A DNA stretch of 64,000 bases from Desulfolutivibrio sulfodismutans DSM 3696 (lineage in GTDB: Bacteria; Desulfobacterota; Desulfovibrionia; Desulfovibrionales; Desulfovibrionaceae), in the NCBI RefSeq assembly GCF_013376455.1, contig NZ_CP045504.1, forward strand, positions 2,253,001 through 2,317,000, given 5' to 3'. The notes beneath the pieces are model-generated. The model made no database searches. It worked only from the letters and a program-made list of their open reading frames with translations, and had not been told where the DNA came from. The position numbers and the translations under genes were made by a program. Positions 53,260 through 62,630 of the stretch are shown here, piece by piece. The number at the start of each line of letters is the position of its first letter. Position 1 is the first letter of the stretch.

Positions 53260-53898
53260 ATGGAATATTTGTCTCACGCCTCTCACCTGATCGACGCCTT
53301 CCTCATCTTTTTCTTCCGCATTCCGGACAGCGCGGCTGTCGGTTTTTATGTCGGTTGCGCCTGTCTGGCCGCCATGGTCGTGTTTGTGGGCGACATCAGC
53401 CAGGCCCTGGCCCACAGGTTCAATCTTTCCCATTTTCAGTCGCAGACCCGGGACATGGTGCATCTGCACAACCTGTCCATCAAGGCCCTGCGCCAGGGCG
53501 ACAAGGAAAACTACAAGGCCGCCAACAAACTGGCCAACGACACCTTCGGCAAGTCCTTTTTCACGCGGGCGGCCCTTTTCACCGTGTCCATCTGGCCCCT
53601 GCCCTTCGCCATGGGCTGGCTGGCCGAGCGTTTCCAGGGGGTAGACATCCCCCTGCCCCTGCTGGAAAAGACCGTCGGCTATAACGCCGTGTTTTTGCCC
53701 GTCTACATCCTGACGCGCATCGCCTATTCGCGAATCAAACCGAAAATCGGATTCCTGCGCCGTCTGGACCCGGCCCTGGGCCCTCCCCCGGAGGATCAGG
53801 AGGAACCCATTCCCTGGCTTGATGTGATCAATGAGGCCATGCCGCCCAAAAAAAAGGGCAGGAAAAAAACGGCGGATGTTTCACCCGACGCGGGGTAA
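53260..53898 (+). CDS. Membrane protein of unknown function, 212 aa
   Basis: Three hydrophobic segments are visible (about residues 8-42, 100-120 and 138-152). Between the first and second lies an amphipathic helical hairpin, QSQTRDMVHLHNLSIKALRQ and GDKENYKAANKLANDTFGKS. This layout, a helix, a cytosolic coiled hairpin and then further helices, recalls DUF106/Oxa1-type insertases, but the match is not firm. The tail is Lys-rich (KKKGRKK). It stands between the TauE terminator and the PhnD-kinase operon and is probably its own transcript. Confidence 0.7.
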   Translation: MEYLSHASHLIDAFLIFFFRIPDSAAVGFYVGCACLAAMVVFVGDISQALAHRFNLSHFQSQTRDMVHLHNLSIKALRQGDKENYKAANKLANDTFGKSFFTRAALFTVSIWPLPFAMGWLAERFQGVDIPLPLLEKTVGYNAVFLPVYILTRIAYSRIKPKIGFLRRLDPALGPPPEDQEEPIPWLDVINEAMPPKKKGRKKTADVSPDAG

Positions 53899-54132
53899 AA
53901 AAACGACTCAAAACCCGGCAAGAACGTCAAGAGGGTTACCCGGCAAGGACTTGAAAAAAACGGCATCCGAAGCGGCCGCGCGCTTCACGCAACCCTGGAA
54001 CTGCGACGTCGCGCCTGCCCGCAGCGTTCACCCTGGACGCTTCGCGGGACACCTGGGGGACGGCCTCCCTGCCGGACTATCGGGCAATTTGCCCGATCCC
54101 GATGATCCCGGCCAAATGCCGCTGGAGCGCCC

Positions 54133-55065
54133 ATGCGCCGCCTGAGCCTTTTATTAGTCGTGATTCTGGCCCTTGCGGGCTTTGGCTGCAGCGAGGAAGA
54201 ACCCGCCTTTACGGTGAATCTGGGCAGGCGCGTGGAGACCTCCGTGTCCGTGCCCAAGCGGGCCGTGACCTACGCCTATCTGCCCCAATACGCCCACACC
54301 GTCTCCTACGAACGCCACCGCCTGCTGGTGGAATATTTGCAAAAGGCCACAGGCCTGCCCATCCGCCAGATATTCCCCGACACCTTCGACGAGCACGTCA
54401 AGATGGTGGAGCGCGGCGAAATCGACATCTCCTTCTCCAATCCCTTCGTGTACATCCGCATGGCCGCCACCGGGGCCAGGGCCTTTGCCCGGATCATCGA
54501 GCCCTCAGGGGCTCCCGAATTTTACAGCCAGATCATCGTGCGCAAGGAGAACCGCAACATCGAAAAAATCACGGACTGTCGCGGCAAACGCTGGCTGGCT
54601 GTGGACCCCTCCTCGGCGGGAGGGTATCTCTATGCCCTGGGGGAATTTCTCGACAACGGCATCCGCCGTGAGGACTTCGGCGAAATCGCCTTTGCCCCCG
54701 GTCCCGGCGGCAAGCAGGAGAAGGTGGTCATGGCCGTCTACGCCGGGGCCTACGACATCGGTTCCGTGCGCGACGGGGCCCTGTCCCTGCTCAAGGACAA
54801 GATCGACCTGTCCCAGATCCGCATCCTGGCCGAATCCAAACGCTACCCGGGTTGGGTGTACGCCCACCGGCCGGGACTTGATCCGGAAGTGGTGAACAAG
54901 ATCTCCCGGGCCATGTTCGCCCTGTCCATGGAACGCCCGGACGATGCGATCATCCTGCGCACGGCAGGCATGCGAGGCATCATTCCGGCCGTTGACGCCG
55001 ACTATGCCCCCGTGCGGGAACTGGCCACGAAACTCGGCCTGGAAGCCCTGGAGGCCATCCGGTAG
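54133..55065 (+). CDS. PhnD-like periplasmic binding lipoprotein
   Basis: A 310-residue protein with a lipoprotein signal (VVILALAGFGCSEE; lipidated Cys at about 19). The domain is PhnD/type 2 periplasmic binding: YAYLPQYAHTVSYERHRLL, then DEHVKMVERGEIDISFSNPFVYI and WLAVDPSSAGGYLYA. Such proteins bind phosphonate, phosphite or phosphate, or serve as sensor partners. No transporter ATPase or permease is adjacent. Its stop codon shares a base with the GTG of the sensor kinase gene, so the most likely role is ligand presentation to that kinase. Confidence 0.87.
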   Translation: MRRLSLLLVVILALAGFGCSEEEPAFTVNLGRRVETSVSVPKRAVTYAYLPQYAHTVSYERHRLLVEYLQKATGLPIRQIFPDTFDEHVKMVERGEIDISFSNPFVYIRMAATGARAFARIIEPSGAPEFYSQIIVRKENRNIEKITDCRGKRWLAVDPSSAGGYLYALGEFLDNGIRREDFGEIAFAPGPGGKQEKVVMAVYAGAYDIGSVRDGALSLLKDKIDLSQIRILAESKRYPGWVYAHRPGLDPEVVNKISRAMFALSMERPDDAIILRTAGMRGIIPAVDADYAPVRELATKLGLEALEAIR

Positions 55066-57140
55066 TGCGCGTCCTGGACAAGCTCAAATTCAGCACCAAG
55101 ATCAATCTGGGCTCGCTGTTGATCGTGACCCTGATCGCCCTGCCCCTGGCCTTCGTGGTCAGCCGCATGGCCGCTGACGCGCTGATCGACGAGACGAAAA
55201 AACGTGGGCTTGTCATCTCCGAGAACCTGGCCTCCCGGGCCGCCGACTCCATGCTGGCCATGGATCTGTTGCGCCTGAAGAACATGGTGGACGAATACAA
55301 GGGCGTGCAGGACATCGTCTACGCCTTCATCACCGACCGCGACGGCAACGTCATGGTCCACACCTTCGTCCAGGGCTTTCCCGTGGAGCTCCTGGCCGCC
55401 AACGAGGCCGACGACGCCACCACGTCCAACGTCCGCCTGATTTTTACCGGACGGGACTACATCTACGACTTCGCCGCCCCCATCATGATCGTGGGGGCCC
55501 GCTTCGGCACCGCCCGGGTGGGCCTGTCGCGCACCCAGACCCAGAACTCCGTCAATCGCCTGGTGTTTTTCATCTTCACCCTCTCGGGCGCGGCCCTGGT
55601 CCCGGCCATCCTGTTCAGTTCCCTGTTCGCCCGGCAGGTCACCCGGCGCATCGGACTTTTGCGGGAACATGCCGAGGAGGTGGTCAAGGGCAACCTGGAC
55701 ATGCGCACCGGCCCCGTCGTGGCTGCAAACTGCTGGGAGATCATGAACTGCGATCTGACCCACTGTCCGGCCTACGGCGACACCCGCAGGCGGTGCTGGT
55801 ACCTGGCTGGGACGTTGTGCCCCGATTGCACCGACCCCGAGGACGGGGACAAGGAGGAGTCGTGCAAGAACTGCCCGGTCTACAACCGCAACAAGGGCGA
55901 CGAGATCCAGGATCTGGCCGAAACCTTCGACGTCATGGCCTTAAGCCTCAAGACCCACCTGGAGGAACTCAAGCAGGCCGAGGGCGTGCTCACCCGCCAG
56001 GAACAACTGTTGCGCACCATCCTGGACGCCACCCCCGATTACGTGTGCCTGATCGGGGACAATCTCAAATACCTGTCCGTGAACAAGGCCTTTGCCGACT
56101 ATGTGGGCCGCTCGGCCCACGACATCGAGGGGCTTTCGGAGTTTGACCTGTTTCCCGAGGCCGAGGCCAAGATCACGCGTGAGGAGGATCTGCGCGTGGT
56201 GCGCACGGGCCTGCCCTTTGACCGCGAAAAACGCGCCCGGCGAGGCCAGCGGGACATGTGGCTGCATGTCGTGCGGGCCCCGGTCTTCGACAAGGACGGG
56301 CGGGTCATGGGGCTCTTGCGCACGGCCCGGGACGTAAGCCAGCTCAAGCTCTTCCAGGAACAGCTCATCCAGTCCCAAAAGATGGAATCCGTGGGCAAGC
56401 TGGCCGGGGGCGTGGCCCATGAAATCAACACCCCCTTGGGCGTGATTTTGGGATATGCCCAGCTCCTCCAGGAGGAAGTGGACAAAGACAGCCAGATATA
56501 TGAAGATTTAAAAATCATGGAAAAGCAGGCCAAGGTCTGCCGGAAAATCGTGGCCGATCTCCTGGGGTTTTCCCGGCAGACGGACAGCGCCAAGTTGGAG
56601 ATGTGTTTCAACAACTCGCTGATGGAGGCCATCAGCCTGGTGCGGCACACCTTCGGACTGGACAAGGTCTACATCATGACCGATCTGGATGAACGCATGC
56701 CCATCATCTACGGCGATCCGGAGAAGCTCAAGCAGGTGTGGATCAACCTCCTGACCAACGCCCGCGACGCCATGATCGAGGGCGGCGGACTGCTTTTGGT
56801 GCGCTCCCGCCTGGATTCTCCGGCCCAGAAGGTGACGGCCTGGTTCGCGGACACGGGATCGGGCATCGACTCCGGCAATCTGCAAAAGATTTTCGATCCG
56901 TTTTTCACGACCAAGCCCGTGGGGCAGGGAACGGGCCTCGGGCTGTCCGTGTCCTTTGGCATCATCGAGGATCACGACGGCTCCATCACCGCCCAAAGCC
57001 CCGTGCCCAAGGGTTTTTTCAACCAGGACGCGGTGGAGGCCCCGGGACGCGGCCCGGGTACGGTCTTTGTCGTGGATCTTCCCCTGGATCATGCGGAAAC
57101 CCTGGAAGCTGACCACGCTTTGGACAAAGGAAGGAAGTAA
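55065..57140 (+). CDS. Membrane sensor histidine kinase
   Basis: A 691-residue protein that starts with GTG overlapping the previous stop. Order: transmembrane helix 1 (about 14-34), a CACHE-like periplasmic sensor, transmembrane helix 2 (about 165-190), HAMP, a Cys-rich segment ([16 protein letters not shown] ... [12 protein letters not shown] ... CKNCP; nine Cys at about 224-270), PAS (about 310-425), HisKA with the phospho-His in [13 protein letters not shown], and an ATPase domain with [18 protein letters not shown] and [11 protein letters not shown]. It should phosphorylate the receiver encoded next. The Cys-rich part resembles 'two-CW' segments and may bind metal or sense redox state. 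Confidence 0.93.
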   Translation: MRVLDKLKFSTKINLGSLLIVTLIALPLAFVVSRMAADALIDETKKRGLVISENLASRAADSMLAMDLLRLKNMVDEYKGVQDIVYAFITDRDGNVMVHTFVQGFPVELLAANEADDATTSNVRLIFTGRDYIYDFAAPIMIVGARFGTARVGLSRTQTQNSVNRLVFFIFTLSGAALVPAILFSSLFARQVTRRIGLLREHAEEVVKGNLDMRTGPVVAANCWEIMNCDLTHCPAYGDTRRRCWYLAGTLCPDCTDPEDGDKEESCKNCPVYNRNKGDEIQDLAETFDVMALSLKTHLEELKQAEGVLTRQEQLLRTILDATPDYVCLIGDNLKYLSVNKAFADYVGRSAHDIEGLSEFDLFPEAEAKITREEDLRVVRTGLPFDREKRARRGQRDMWLHVVRAPVFDKDGRVMGLLRTARDVSQLKLFQEQLIQSQKMESVGKLAGGVAHEINTPLGVILGYAQLLQEEVDKDSQIYEDLKIMEKQAKVCRKIVADLLGFSRQTDSAKLEMCFNNSLMEAISLVRHTFGLDKVYIMTDLDERMPIIYGDPEKLKQVWINLLTNARDAMIEGGGLLLVRSRLDSPAQKVTAWFADTGSGIDSGNLQKIFDPFFTTKPVGQGTGLGLSVSFGIIEDHDGSITAQSPVPKGFFNQDAVEAPGRGPGTVFVVDLPLDHAETLEADHALDKGRK

Positions 57141-57503
57141 ATGGCCAACATCATTGTCTTAGACGACGTCATCGATGCCGGAGTGCTCATCAAGCGCATC
57201 CTGGAACGAAAAGGGCACAGCGTCACGGTCTTCACGGAAGAGGAGGAGGCCCTGGCGCACATCGGCAAGAACAAGCCGGACATGGCCATCCTGGACATCA
57301 AGCTCAAAAAGATGACCGGCGTGGAGGTTTTGGAAGAAATTAAAAAACGGTCGCCCGCCACCCGGGTCATCATGCTCACGGGCTATCCCACCCTGGAGAC
57401 AGCCCGGGAATCGGTACGCCTGGGGGCCTGCGAATACTGCGTCAAACCCATCGACAAGGACGAACTGGAACGCAAGGTGACCGAGGCCTTGGAAAACACT
57501 TGA
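57141..57503 (+). CDS. Single-domain response regulator
   Basis: A 120-residue receiver domain beginning directly after the kinase stop codon. The phospho-acceptor is in MAILDIKLKKMTG; the acidic pair is in IIVLDDVIDA (one acid less than the usual DD-E set is not obvious); Thr is in IMLTGYPT and Lys in YCVKPIDKDEL. No output domain is attached, so it must act through protein contact, perhaps with the PEP-synthase-like protein that follows. Confidence 0.92.
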   Translation: MANIIVLDDVIDAGVLIKRILERKGHSVTVFTEEEEALAHIGKNKPDMAILDIKLKKMTGVEVLEEIKKRSPATRVIMLTGYPTLETARESVRLGACEYCVKPIDKDELERKVTEALENT

Positions 57504-57526
57504 ACCGGCAAACGGGAAGACGCGAC

Positions 57527-60058
57527 ATGTCCCTCACCCAGCTTTTCCGTCACTGGACCTACCAGATTTTTGCCCCGGGCATCCTGTTGCGTGAGAAATA
57601 CAACGCCTTCAAGGAACTCTTGCGCTACGACGACCTGTGCCTGGACATCATCGCCGAGATCGAGGACATCCACTACGGCAACGAGCATGCCGACTGGGCG
57701 CGCATCGTCTGGCTCTGCAAGCGGCTAAGCTCCGCCGTGGAGCATCTCACGGCCGAACTGACGCTTTTGTCCCCGGCCAAGTACGTGGATCTGCCCGAAT
57801 ACGCCCGAAAGATCGATTTCTACGTGCGCATGGCCCTGGACGTGCCCGTGCCCGACATGTCCCCCCCCTACCTCCTGAGCCTGGCCGAGGCCGCCGCACA
57901 CCCCGAGATGGTGGGCGGCAAGGCCGCCGCCCTGGGACGGCTCCACGCCGACGGCGGCATCCCGTGTCCGCCGGGCATCGTGGTCACGGCCGGGGCCTTC
58001 CGGTATATCCTGGAGGCTTCGGAACTGCGGCCCAAGCTCGACGCCAAACTGCGCAAGGTGATCCTCTCCAAACCCGACGAAATGGCCGGACTGGCCGCCG
58101 AGCTGCGCCAGATGATCCTGTCCATCCATGTCCCCGAGGACATCGCCGGGCCCCTGCGCCAGGCCGCCGAGGACATGGCCCGGGTCGGAAACGGGTTTTT
58201 GGCCGTGCGCAGTTCGGCCCTGGCCGAGGACGGACAGGCCTCCTTCGCCGGACAATACGAAAGCGTGCTGTCCGTCAAACCCGAAGAGGCGATTTCGGCC
58301 TACAAGGCGGTTTTGGCCTCCAAGTACGGCCCCCGGGCCCTGACCTACCGGGTCTTAAATGGCCTGTCCGACGAGGAAACCTCCATGGCCGTCCTGATCA
58401 TGCCCATGATCGACGCCAAGTCGGCCGGCGTGCTGTACACCCTGGACCCGGGCGGACGGGTGCAAGGCCGCGAGGTCATGGGCGTCTATGCCGCCAAGGG
58501 CCTGGGAACGGCCGTGGTGGACGGATGCATCATCCCCGAATCCGTGGTCATGACCAGGGGAAAACACCCCCGCGTCCTGACCCGCGATCCGGACCCCGAC
58601 GCAACGGACGCCCCGGAGACGGCCCTGCCGGACGAGGCCGCCGAGCGGCTGGCGGAGATCGGGCTGCGCCTGGAATCGCTCTTCGGCCGTCCCCAGGATG
58701 TGGAATGGGCCATGGACAGGGCCGCCGACCTCTTCATCCTGCAAAGCCGGGACGTCAATGCCGATGCGGAAGGCGCCCTCCCGGGCGAGGCCGACGCCGA
58801 GGAGGCCTTCGGGGCCTATGTGGACGATGGCCAGCCGGACAAGGACGCGGCGGGCGATCTCCCCGCCCCCCTTCTGACCGACGGCGGGCGGGTATCGAAC
58901 GGCGTGGTCGCTGGACGGGCCGTGCATGCCCAGACGGTCATCGAGGTCTCGGCGATTCCAGCCGGGGCGATTCTTCTGACTCCCACGCTTTCACCAGCCC
59001 TGGCCCGGCTGGCCGGAAGGGTGTCCGGGGTGGTCGCGGCGGCAGGCAGCCGGGCGGGGCATTTCGCCTCGGTGGCCAGGGAGTTCGGACTGCCCGTGGC
59101 GGTCTTTGGCCCGGAAATCTTCACGCACATCCCTGACGGCCAGGAGATCACCCTGGACGCCGACGCCGGGAAGGTGTTCCCCGGCCGGGTGGAAAGCCTG
59201 CTCGCGGCGGCGGCCGATCCTACCCCCAAAAAGGCCACCCCCCAGGGAAACCGCCTGGAAAAAATCATCCCCCTGGTCGCCAGGCTGACGCTGACCGACC
59301 CGGAATCCCCGGATTTCGCCCCGGCGAACATGCGCTCGATCCATGACATCGTGCGGTTTGCGCACGAAAAAAGCGTAGCCGAGATGTTCTCCCTGGTGGG
59401 ACGCGGCGGACGTGGGCTGGCCACCGCCAAACGCCTGAAAACGCCGCTTCCCTTCACCATGTACATCCTGGATCTGGGCGGCGGCCTTTTCGAGGGCATG
59501 GAAGGCGCCCCCACCGTCACCCCGGGGGAGATCAAGAGCGCGCCCATGTGGGCCATATGGTCCGGACTGACCTCGCCCCTGGCCTCCTGGGACGACGACG
59601 CCCAGTTCGCGGACTGGGAGGAGCTCGACCGCATAAGCGCCGGCATCTTCAGCGGCAAGTCCCGGCTCCTGGCCAGCTATGCAGTCATTTCCGCCAACTA
59701 CGCCCACCTCATGATCCGCTTCGGCTATCATTTCTCGGTGTTGGACACCGTGTGCGGGCCTGAAGACAAAAACAACTACATCAACTTCCGTTTCAAAGGC
59801 GGCGGCGGCGCCCTGGATCAACGCCTGTCGCGCATCGAGTTCCTCTCCCGGGTGCTCACCCACTTCAGTTTCACGGTGACCATCAAGGGAGACATGCTCG
59901 ATGCCCGAATGGCCCGGGAAAACGAGGTCATCATCCAGAAACGGCTGGCCATGCTCGGCTACCTCCTGGCCCGGACCAAGCTCATGGACATCACCATGTC
60001 CGAGGCCACGGACATGCGGGCGTTGGTGGACGACTTCCTGGACAAGACCGACCGGTAA
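57527..60058 (+). CDS. PEP-synthase-like phosphotransferase, paralogue B
   Basis: An 843-residue protein from the ATG at 57527 (GGGAAG upstream); a TTG at 57500 overlapping the receiver stop is an alternative. Residues 1-115 are helical. An ATP-grasp PPDK_N domain spans about 125-410 (MVGGKAAALGRL, GIPCPPGIVVTAGAF, AVRSSALAEDGQASFAGQY, KSAGVLYTLDPGG, DVEWAMD...LFILQSRD). The phospho-His domain spans about 455-575, with His 512 in GSRAGHFASVAREFGLP. The last 270 residues (for example GYHFSVLDTVCGPEDKNNYI) replace the PEP barrel and resemble those of paralogue A. Seven bases separate it from the phosphatase gene. It probably moves phosphate from ATP to an unknown acceptor. Confidence 0.85.
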   Translation: MSLTQLFRHWTYQIFAPGILLREKYNAFKELLRYDDLCLDIIAEIEDIHYGNEHADWARIVWLCKRLSSAVEHLTAELTLLSPAKYVDLPEYARKIDFYVRMALDVPVPDMSPPYLLSLAEAAAHPEMVGGKAAALGRLHADGGIPCPPGIVVTAGAFRYILEASELRPKLDAKLRKVILSKPDEMAGLAAELRQMILSIHVPEDIAGPLRQAAEDMARVGNGFLAVRSSALAEDGQASFAGQYESVLSVKPEEAISAYKAVLASKYGPRALTYRVLNGLSDEETSMAVLIMPMIDAKSAGVLYTLDPGGRVQGREVMGVYAAKGLGTAVVDGCIIPESVVMTRGKHPRVLTRDPDPDATDAPETALPDEAAERLAEIGLRLESLFGRPQDVEWAMDRAADLFILQSRDVNADAEGALPGEADAEEAFGAYVDDGQPDKDAAGDLPAPLLTDGGRVSNGVVAGRAVHAQTVIEVSAIPAGAILLTPTLSPALARLAGRVSGVVAAAGSRAGHFASVAREFGLPVAVFGPEIFTHIPDGQEITLDADAGKVFPGRVESLLAAAADPTPKKATPQGNRLEKIIPLVARLTLTDPESPDFAPANMRSIHDIVRFAHEKSVAEMFSLVGRGGRGLATAKRLKTPLPFTMYILDLGGGLFEGMEGAPTVTPGEIKSAPMWAIWSGLTSPLASWDDDAQFADWEELDRISAGIFSGKSRLLASYAVISANYAHLMIRFGYHFSVLDTVCGPEDKNNYINFRFKGGGGALDQRLSRIEFLSRVLTHFSFTVTIKGDMLDARMARENEVIIQKRLAMLGYLLARTKLMDITMSEATDMRALVDDFLDKTDR

Positions 60059-60064
60059 CGCCCC

Positions 60065-61153
60065 ATGACGCGCCCCCCCCATGCCTACGAACTGACGTTC
60101 GTCACGCCGCATCTGGCCGTGGGACATGCGCCCATGACCAGGGAACAAATGGATTCCCTCAAGGCCCAGGGCATCGGCGCCATCCTCAACCTGTGCGCCG
60201 AGTTCTGCGATCTGCACGAGATCGAGTCCAAGGCCGGGTTTGAGGTCTATTATCTGCCCATTCCCGACGAACAGGCCCCTCCCCTGGCGGAGTTGGAGAA
60301 GGCCCTGGCCTGGATCGACGAGGCCGTCTATCTGGGACGCAAGGTGCTCATCCACTGTCGGCACGGCATCGGCCGCACGGGCACGGTCTTAAACGCCTAT
60401 CTGCTGCGCCGGGGCATGGGCCACAGCCTGTCCGCCCGCATCCTGAAGCCTTTGCGCTCCAAACCCACCAATTTCGACCAGTGGTGGACCATCCGGAAAT
60501 ACGGCCGGGCCAGCGGGCGGCTGACCATCCGCGAACCCACCCTGGAATCCAAGCATCTGGTCGATCTGGGACCGTTTTTCTACGACTATGAGGGCCTGTG
60601 CGCCCTGGCCGAGGAATACGCCCCGGAGGGGGTGCGCTGCGGCCGGGAGCATGTCCGGTGTTGCGCCACACCGGTGAGCCTGACGTTTATCGAGGCCGTC
60701 TACATCAGCCACGCCCGAAACGTGACCATGGCCAGCCAAATGCGGCTGACCGTCATCGACCGGGCCGTGGAGGCGGCCAGGCGGGAACGCGAGGCGGCCG
60801 CCAGGGAAAAACCCACTGCGGAGGAAGGGGAGTTCTGTCTGTCCGATGTCGGGGCCGTATGCCCCCTGGTCGAGGACGGAAAATGCCTGCTTTTCGAATA
60901 CCGCCCCCTGCAATGCCGCACCTTCGAGATCGCCGCCGAGGCCAAGGCCACCTTGTGGGAGACCTTGGGACCGGCCGTGGAGACCCTCTCCCGGCAGGCC
61001 TATTTCGCCTTCACCTCGGAACTGGACGAGGAACCGCCGCGCTTCGGGCTGCCCGACGTGGTGTCGGGCCGCTACGTGCAGACCTTCTTCCACCGGCTCT
61101 TGAAAAAATCCCCGCCGCCTGCTCCTGGTCGCACAAAACGCTCCCCGGGTTGA
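60065..61153 (+). CDS. Dual-specificity phosphatase fused to YkgJ-like Cys domain
   Basis: A 362-residue protein in two parts. Residues 10-150 form a dual-specificity/tyrosine phosphatase domain; the P-loop is VLIHCRHGIGRTGT (catalytic Cys 98) and the upstream Asp candidate is in LPIPDEQAPP. Residues 185-330 look like a YkgJ-type zinc- or iron-chelating domain: CGREHVRCC, then CPLVEDGKCLLFEYRPLQCRTF. The phosphatase could oppose the PEP-synthase-like protein encoded seven bases upstream. The fusion is unusual to me. It ends the five-gene operon. Confidence 0.83.
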   Translation: MTRPPHAYELTFVTPHLAVGHAPMTREQMDSLKAQGIGAILNLCAEFCDLHEIESKAGFEVYYLPIPDEQAPPLAELEKALAWIDEAVYLGRKVLIHCRHGIGRTGTVLNAYLLRRGMGHSLSARILKPLRSKPTNFDQWWTIRKYGRASGRLTIREPTLESKHLVDLGPFFYDYEGLCALAEEYAPEGVRCGREHVRCCATPVSLTFIEAVYISHARNVTMASQMRLTVIDRAVEAARREREAAAREKPTAEEGEFCLSDVGAVCPLVEDGKCLLFEYRPLQCRTFEIAAEAKATLWETLGPAVETLSRQAYFAFTSELDEEPPRFGLPDVVSGRYVQTFFHRLLKKSPPPAPGRTKRSPG

Positions 61154-61238
61154 CCGCCTCGGCGCAATGGCCCTACACTGCTTCTTTGCCGCTGCCGGTC
61201 TGCACCCCGGGGCGGACACCCTACGAAAGGAGCATGGC

Positions 61239-61613
61239 ATGGCACAGGATTTCCGCACCCTTCTCACGGAACTCGAACGCCCGGAAGGCGACGACGAGCG
61301 CTGGTTCGGGGACATCCGCATCGGGGACTGGTTTTATCTGTCCGTCCAGGCCGGCCCGGATCAGGAAAGCATCCCCCGGACCACGGTCGGTCCCATGGAC
61401 TACTCGGCCTTCGAGGTCTCTCTGCAGACCGTGCATGGCGTCATTTCCTACGGCAAATGGGGGGTGTGGGAGCAGTTGTCCACGATGCCCTGGGCGAATC
61501 GGTTCCACAAGGAGACGCCCATGCTCATGGTGGCGGGCGAGTTGCCCGTGGCCGAGGTGCAACGGGTCTACGAGGATCTCTTGGAATTTGCGCGCACCCA
61601 TCCGCTGCCCTGA
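61239..61613 (+). CDS. Conserved protein of unknown function, 124 aa
   Basis: AAGGAG lies seven bases before the ATG at 61239. A soluble alpha/beta protein with aromatic-rich segments (RWFGDIRIGDWFYLS, ISYGKWGVWEQLSTMPW). No family is recognised. It starts 85 bases after the phosphatase gene on the same strand and may be the last gene of that operon or have its own promoter. Confidence 0.75.
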   Translation: MAQDFRTLLTELERPEGDDERWFGDIRIGDWFYLSVQAGPDQESIPRTTVGPMDYSAFEVSLQTVHGVISYGKWGVWEQLSTMPWANRFHKETPMLMVAGELPVAEVQRVYEDLLEFARTHPLP

Positions 61614-61664
61614 CCGATCCGGGGCGGGAGGCGCGAACCTTATCGCACACGGAGGATCATCCCC

Positions 61665-61952
61665 ATGCGCATGGTGCTTGCCGTTGCCTGTGCGGCCCTG
61701 TCCGTCGCCATCCTCTCCCCCCTCCCCGCCTCCCTGGTCCAGGCCCAGCCGGAGGCCCCGGCCCTGGTCCGGGAACGCTGCACAGCCTGCCATAACCTGG
61801 CCCGGGTGCGGGAGAGGATCGGCAAAAACAGCGAGAAAGACTGGGTCGATTACATCGGGCGCATGCAAAAGCGCGGCGCCCGGGTGGATGACGCGCAAAA
61901 GGCGGCCATGGCCGCCTATCTCTCCACCCTGGCCGCAGGCGACGCCCTGTGA
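61665..61952 (+). CDS. Small monoheme c-type cytochrome
   Basis: A 95-residue exported protein with a signal peptide ending at SLVQAQ. One heme-binding CTACH lies at about residues 39-43. A Met in YIGRMQKRG could be the distal ligand. Size and layout suggest a small periplasmic electron carrier. The stop overlaps the GTG of the following membrane protein by four bases, so the two probably form an electron-transfer pair. Confidence 0.85.
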   Translation: MRMVLAVACAALSVAILSPLPASLVQAQPEAPALVRERCTACHNLARVRERIGKNSEKDWVDYIGRMQKRGARVDDAQKAAMAAYLSTLAAGDAL

Positions 61953-62563
61953 GGCGCCTTCGCGCGGCGATCCTTTTTCTCGCGCCCGTGGGGCTGGCCT
62001 ATGCGGCCCTGGCCCTGGCCCTGCCCCTGGTCTTCGCCGGGGAGGACCGGGTGCGCTCCGTGGCCAACCTGGCGGCGCTTGCGACCCTGCCGTGCATCCC
62101 GCTGCTGTTTCTCCTGGGCGTGCGAAGCCCGCTGGCGGTCCAGGCCCTGGGCCTTCCCCGGGCCTTTCGGATCCACAAGGCCCTGGGGCTGGCCTTTCCG
62201 GCCCTGCTGACGCTCCACGCCGGGCTCCATGTGTACCGCTTCGCCAAAGCCATGGGACTTTCATATCCCCTGGCCGCCCTGGCCGTCCCCAACACCTGGG
62301 AGATGGTTTTGGGTAAGGCGGCCCTGGCGCTGTTTTTTGTGGCCTGGGGCGCGGCGTGGCTTGGAACCTCGGGACGCCTTCCCCGCCGCATCTGGCGGCC
62401 CGCGCATCTGGCGGCGTACCTTGCCGCGCCTGCGGCCTTTGTCCACGCCCTGTTCCGGGGGGAGGACATGACCCGGGGCTGGCTCTTTGCGGTCTGGGTC
62501 GTGGCCGCCGCCACATGGCTCATGGCCGTGGGCTGGCGGGCCATGCGCTCCCGGTCTGCCTGA
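61949..62563 (+). CDS. Ferric-reductase-like heme b membrane protein
   Basis: A 204-residue protein with about six helices, starting with GTG at 61949. His residues suited to heme b ligation occur in RIHKALGL, TLHAGLHVYRF and RPAHLAAYLAAPAAFVHAL, the pattern of the Ferric_reduct transmembrane domain (also in MsrQ). No flavin domain is attached. It likely passes electrons across the membrane to or from the monoheme cytochrome encoded upstream. Confidence 0.82.
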   Translation: MRRLRAAILFLAPVGLAYAALALALPLVFAGEDRVRSVANLAALATLPCIPLLFLLGVRSPLAVQALGLPRAFRIHKALGLAFPALLTLHAGLHVYRFAKAMGLSYPLAALAVPNTWEMVLGKAALALFFVAWGAAWLGTSGRLPRRIWRPAHLAAYLAAPAAFVHALFRGEDMTRGWLFAVWVVAAATWLMAVGWRAMRSRSA

Positions 62564-62630
62564 TGCCGCGTTCTCGAAAGACGGACAGGCGTATTTCCCG
62601 CACCCGGCGCCAGCCCGCCAAAGGCCTTTT

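Noticed and set aside
57637-59136. 499-codon plus-strand frame in another phase of the PEP-synthase-like gene
   Set aside because: Arg/Gly/Pro-rich shadow translation inside a well-supported gene.
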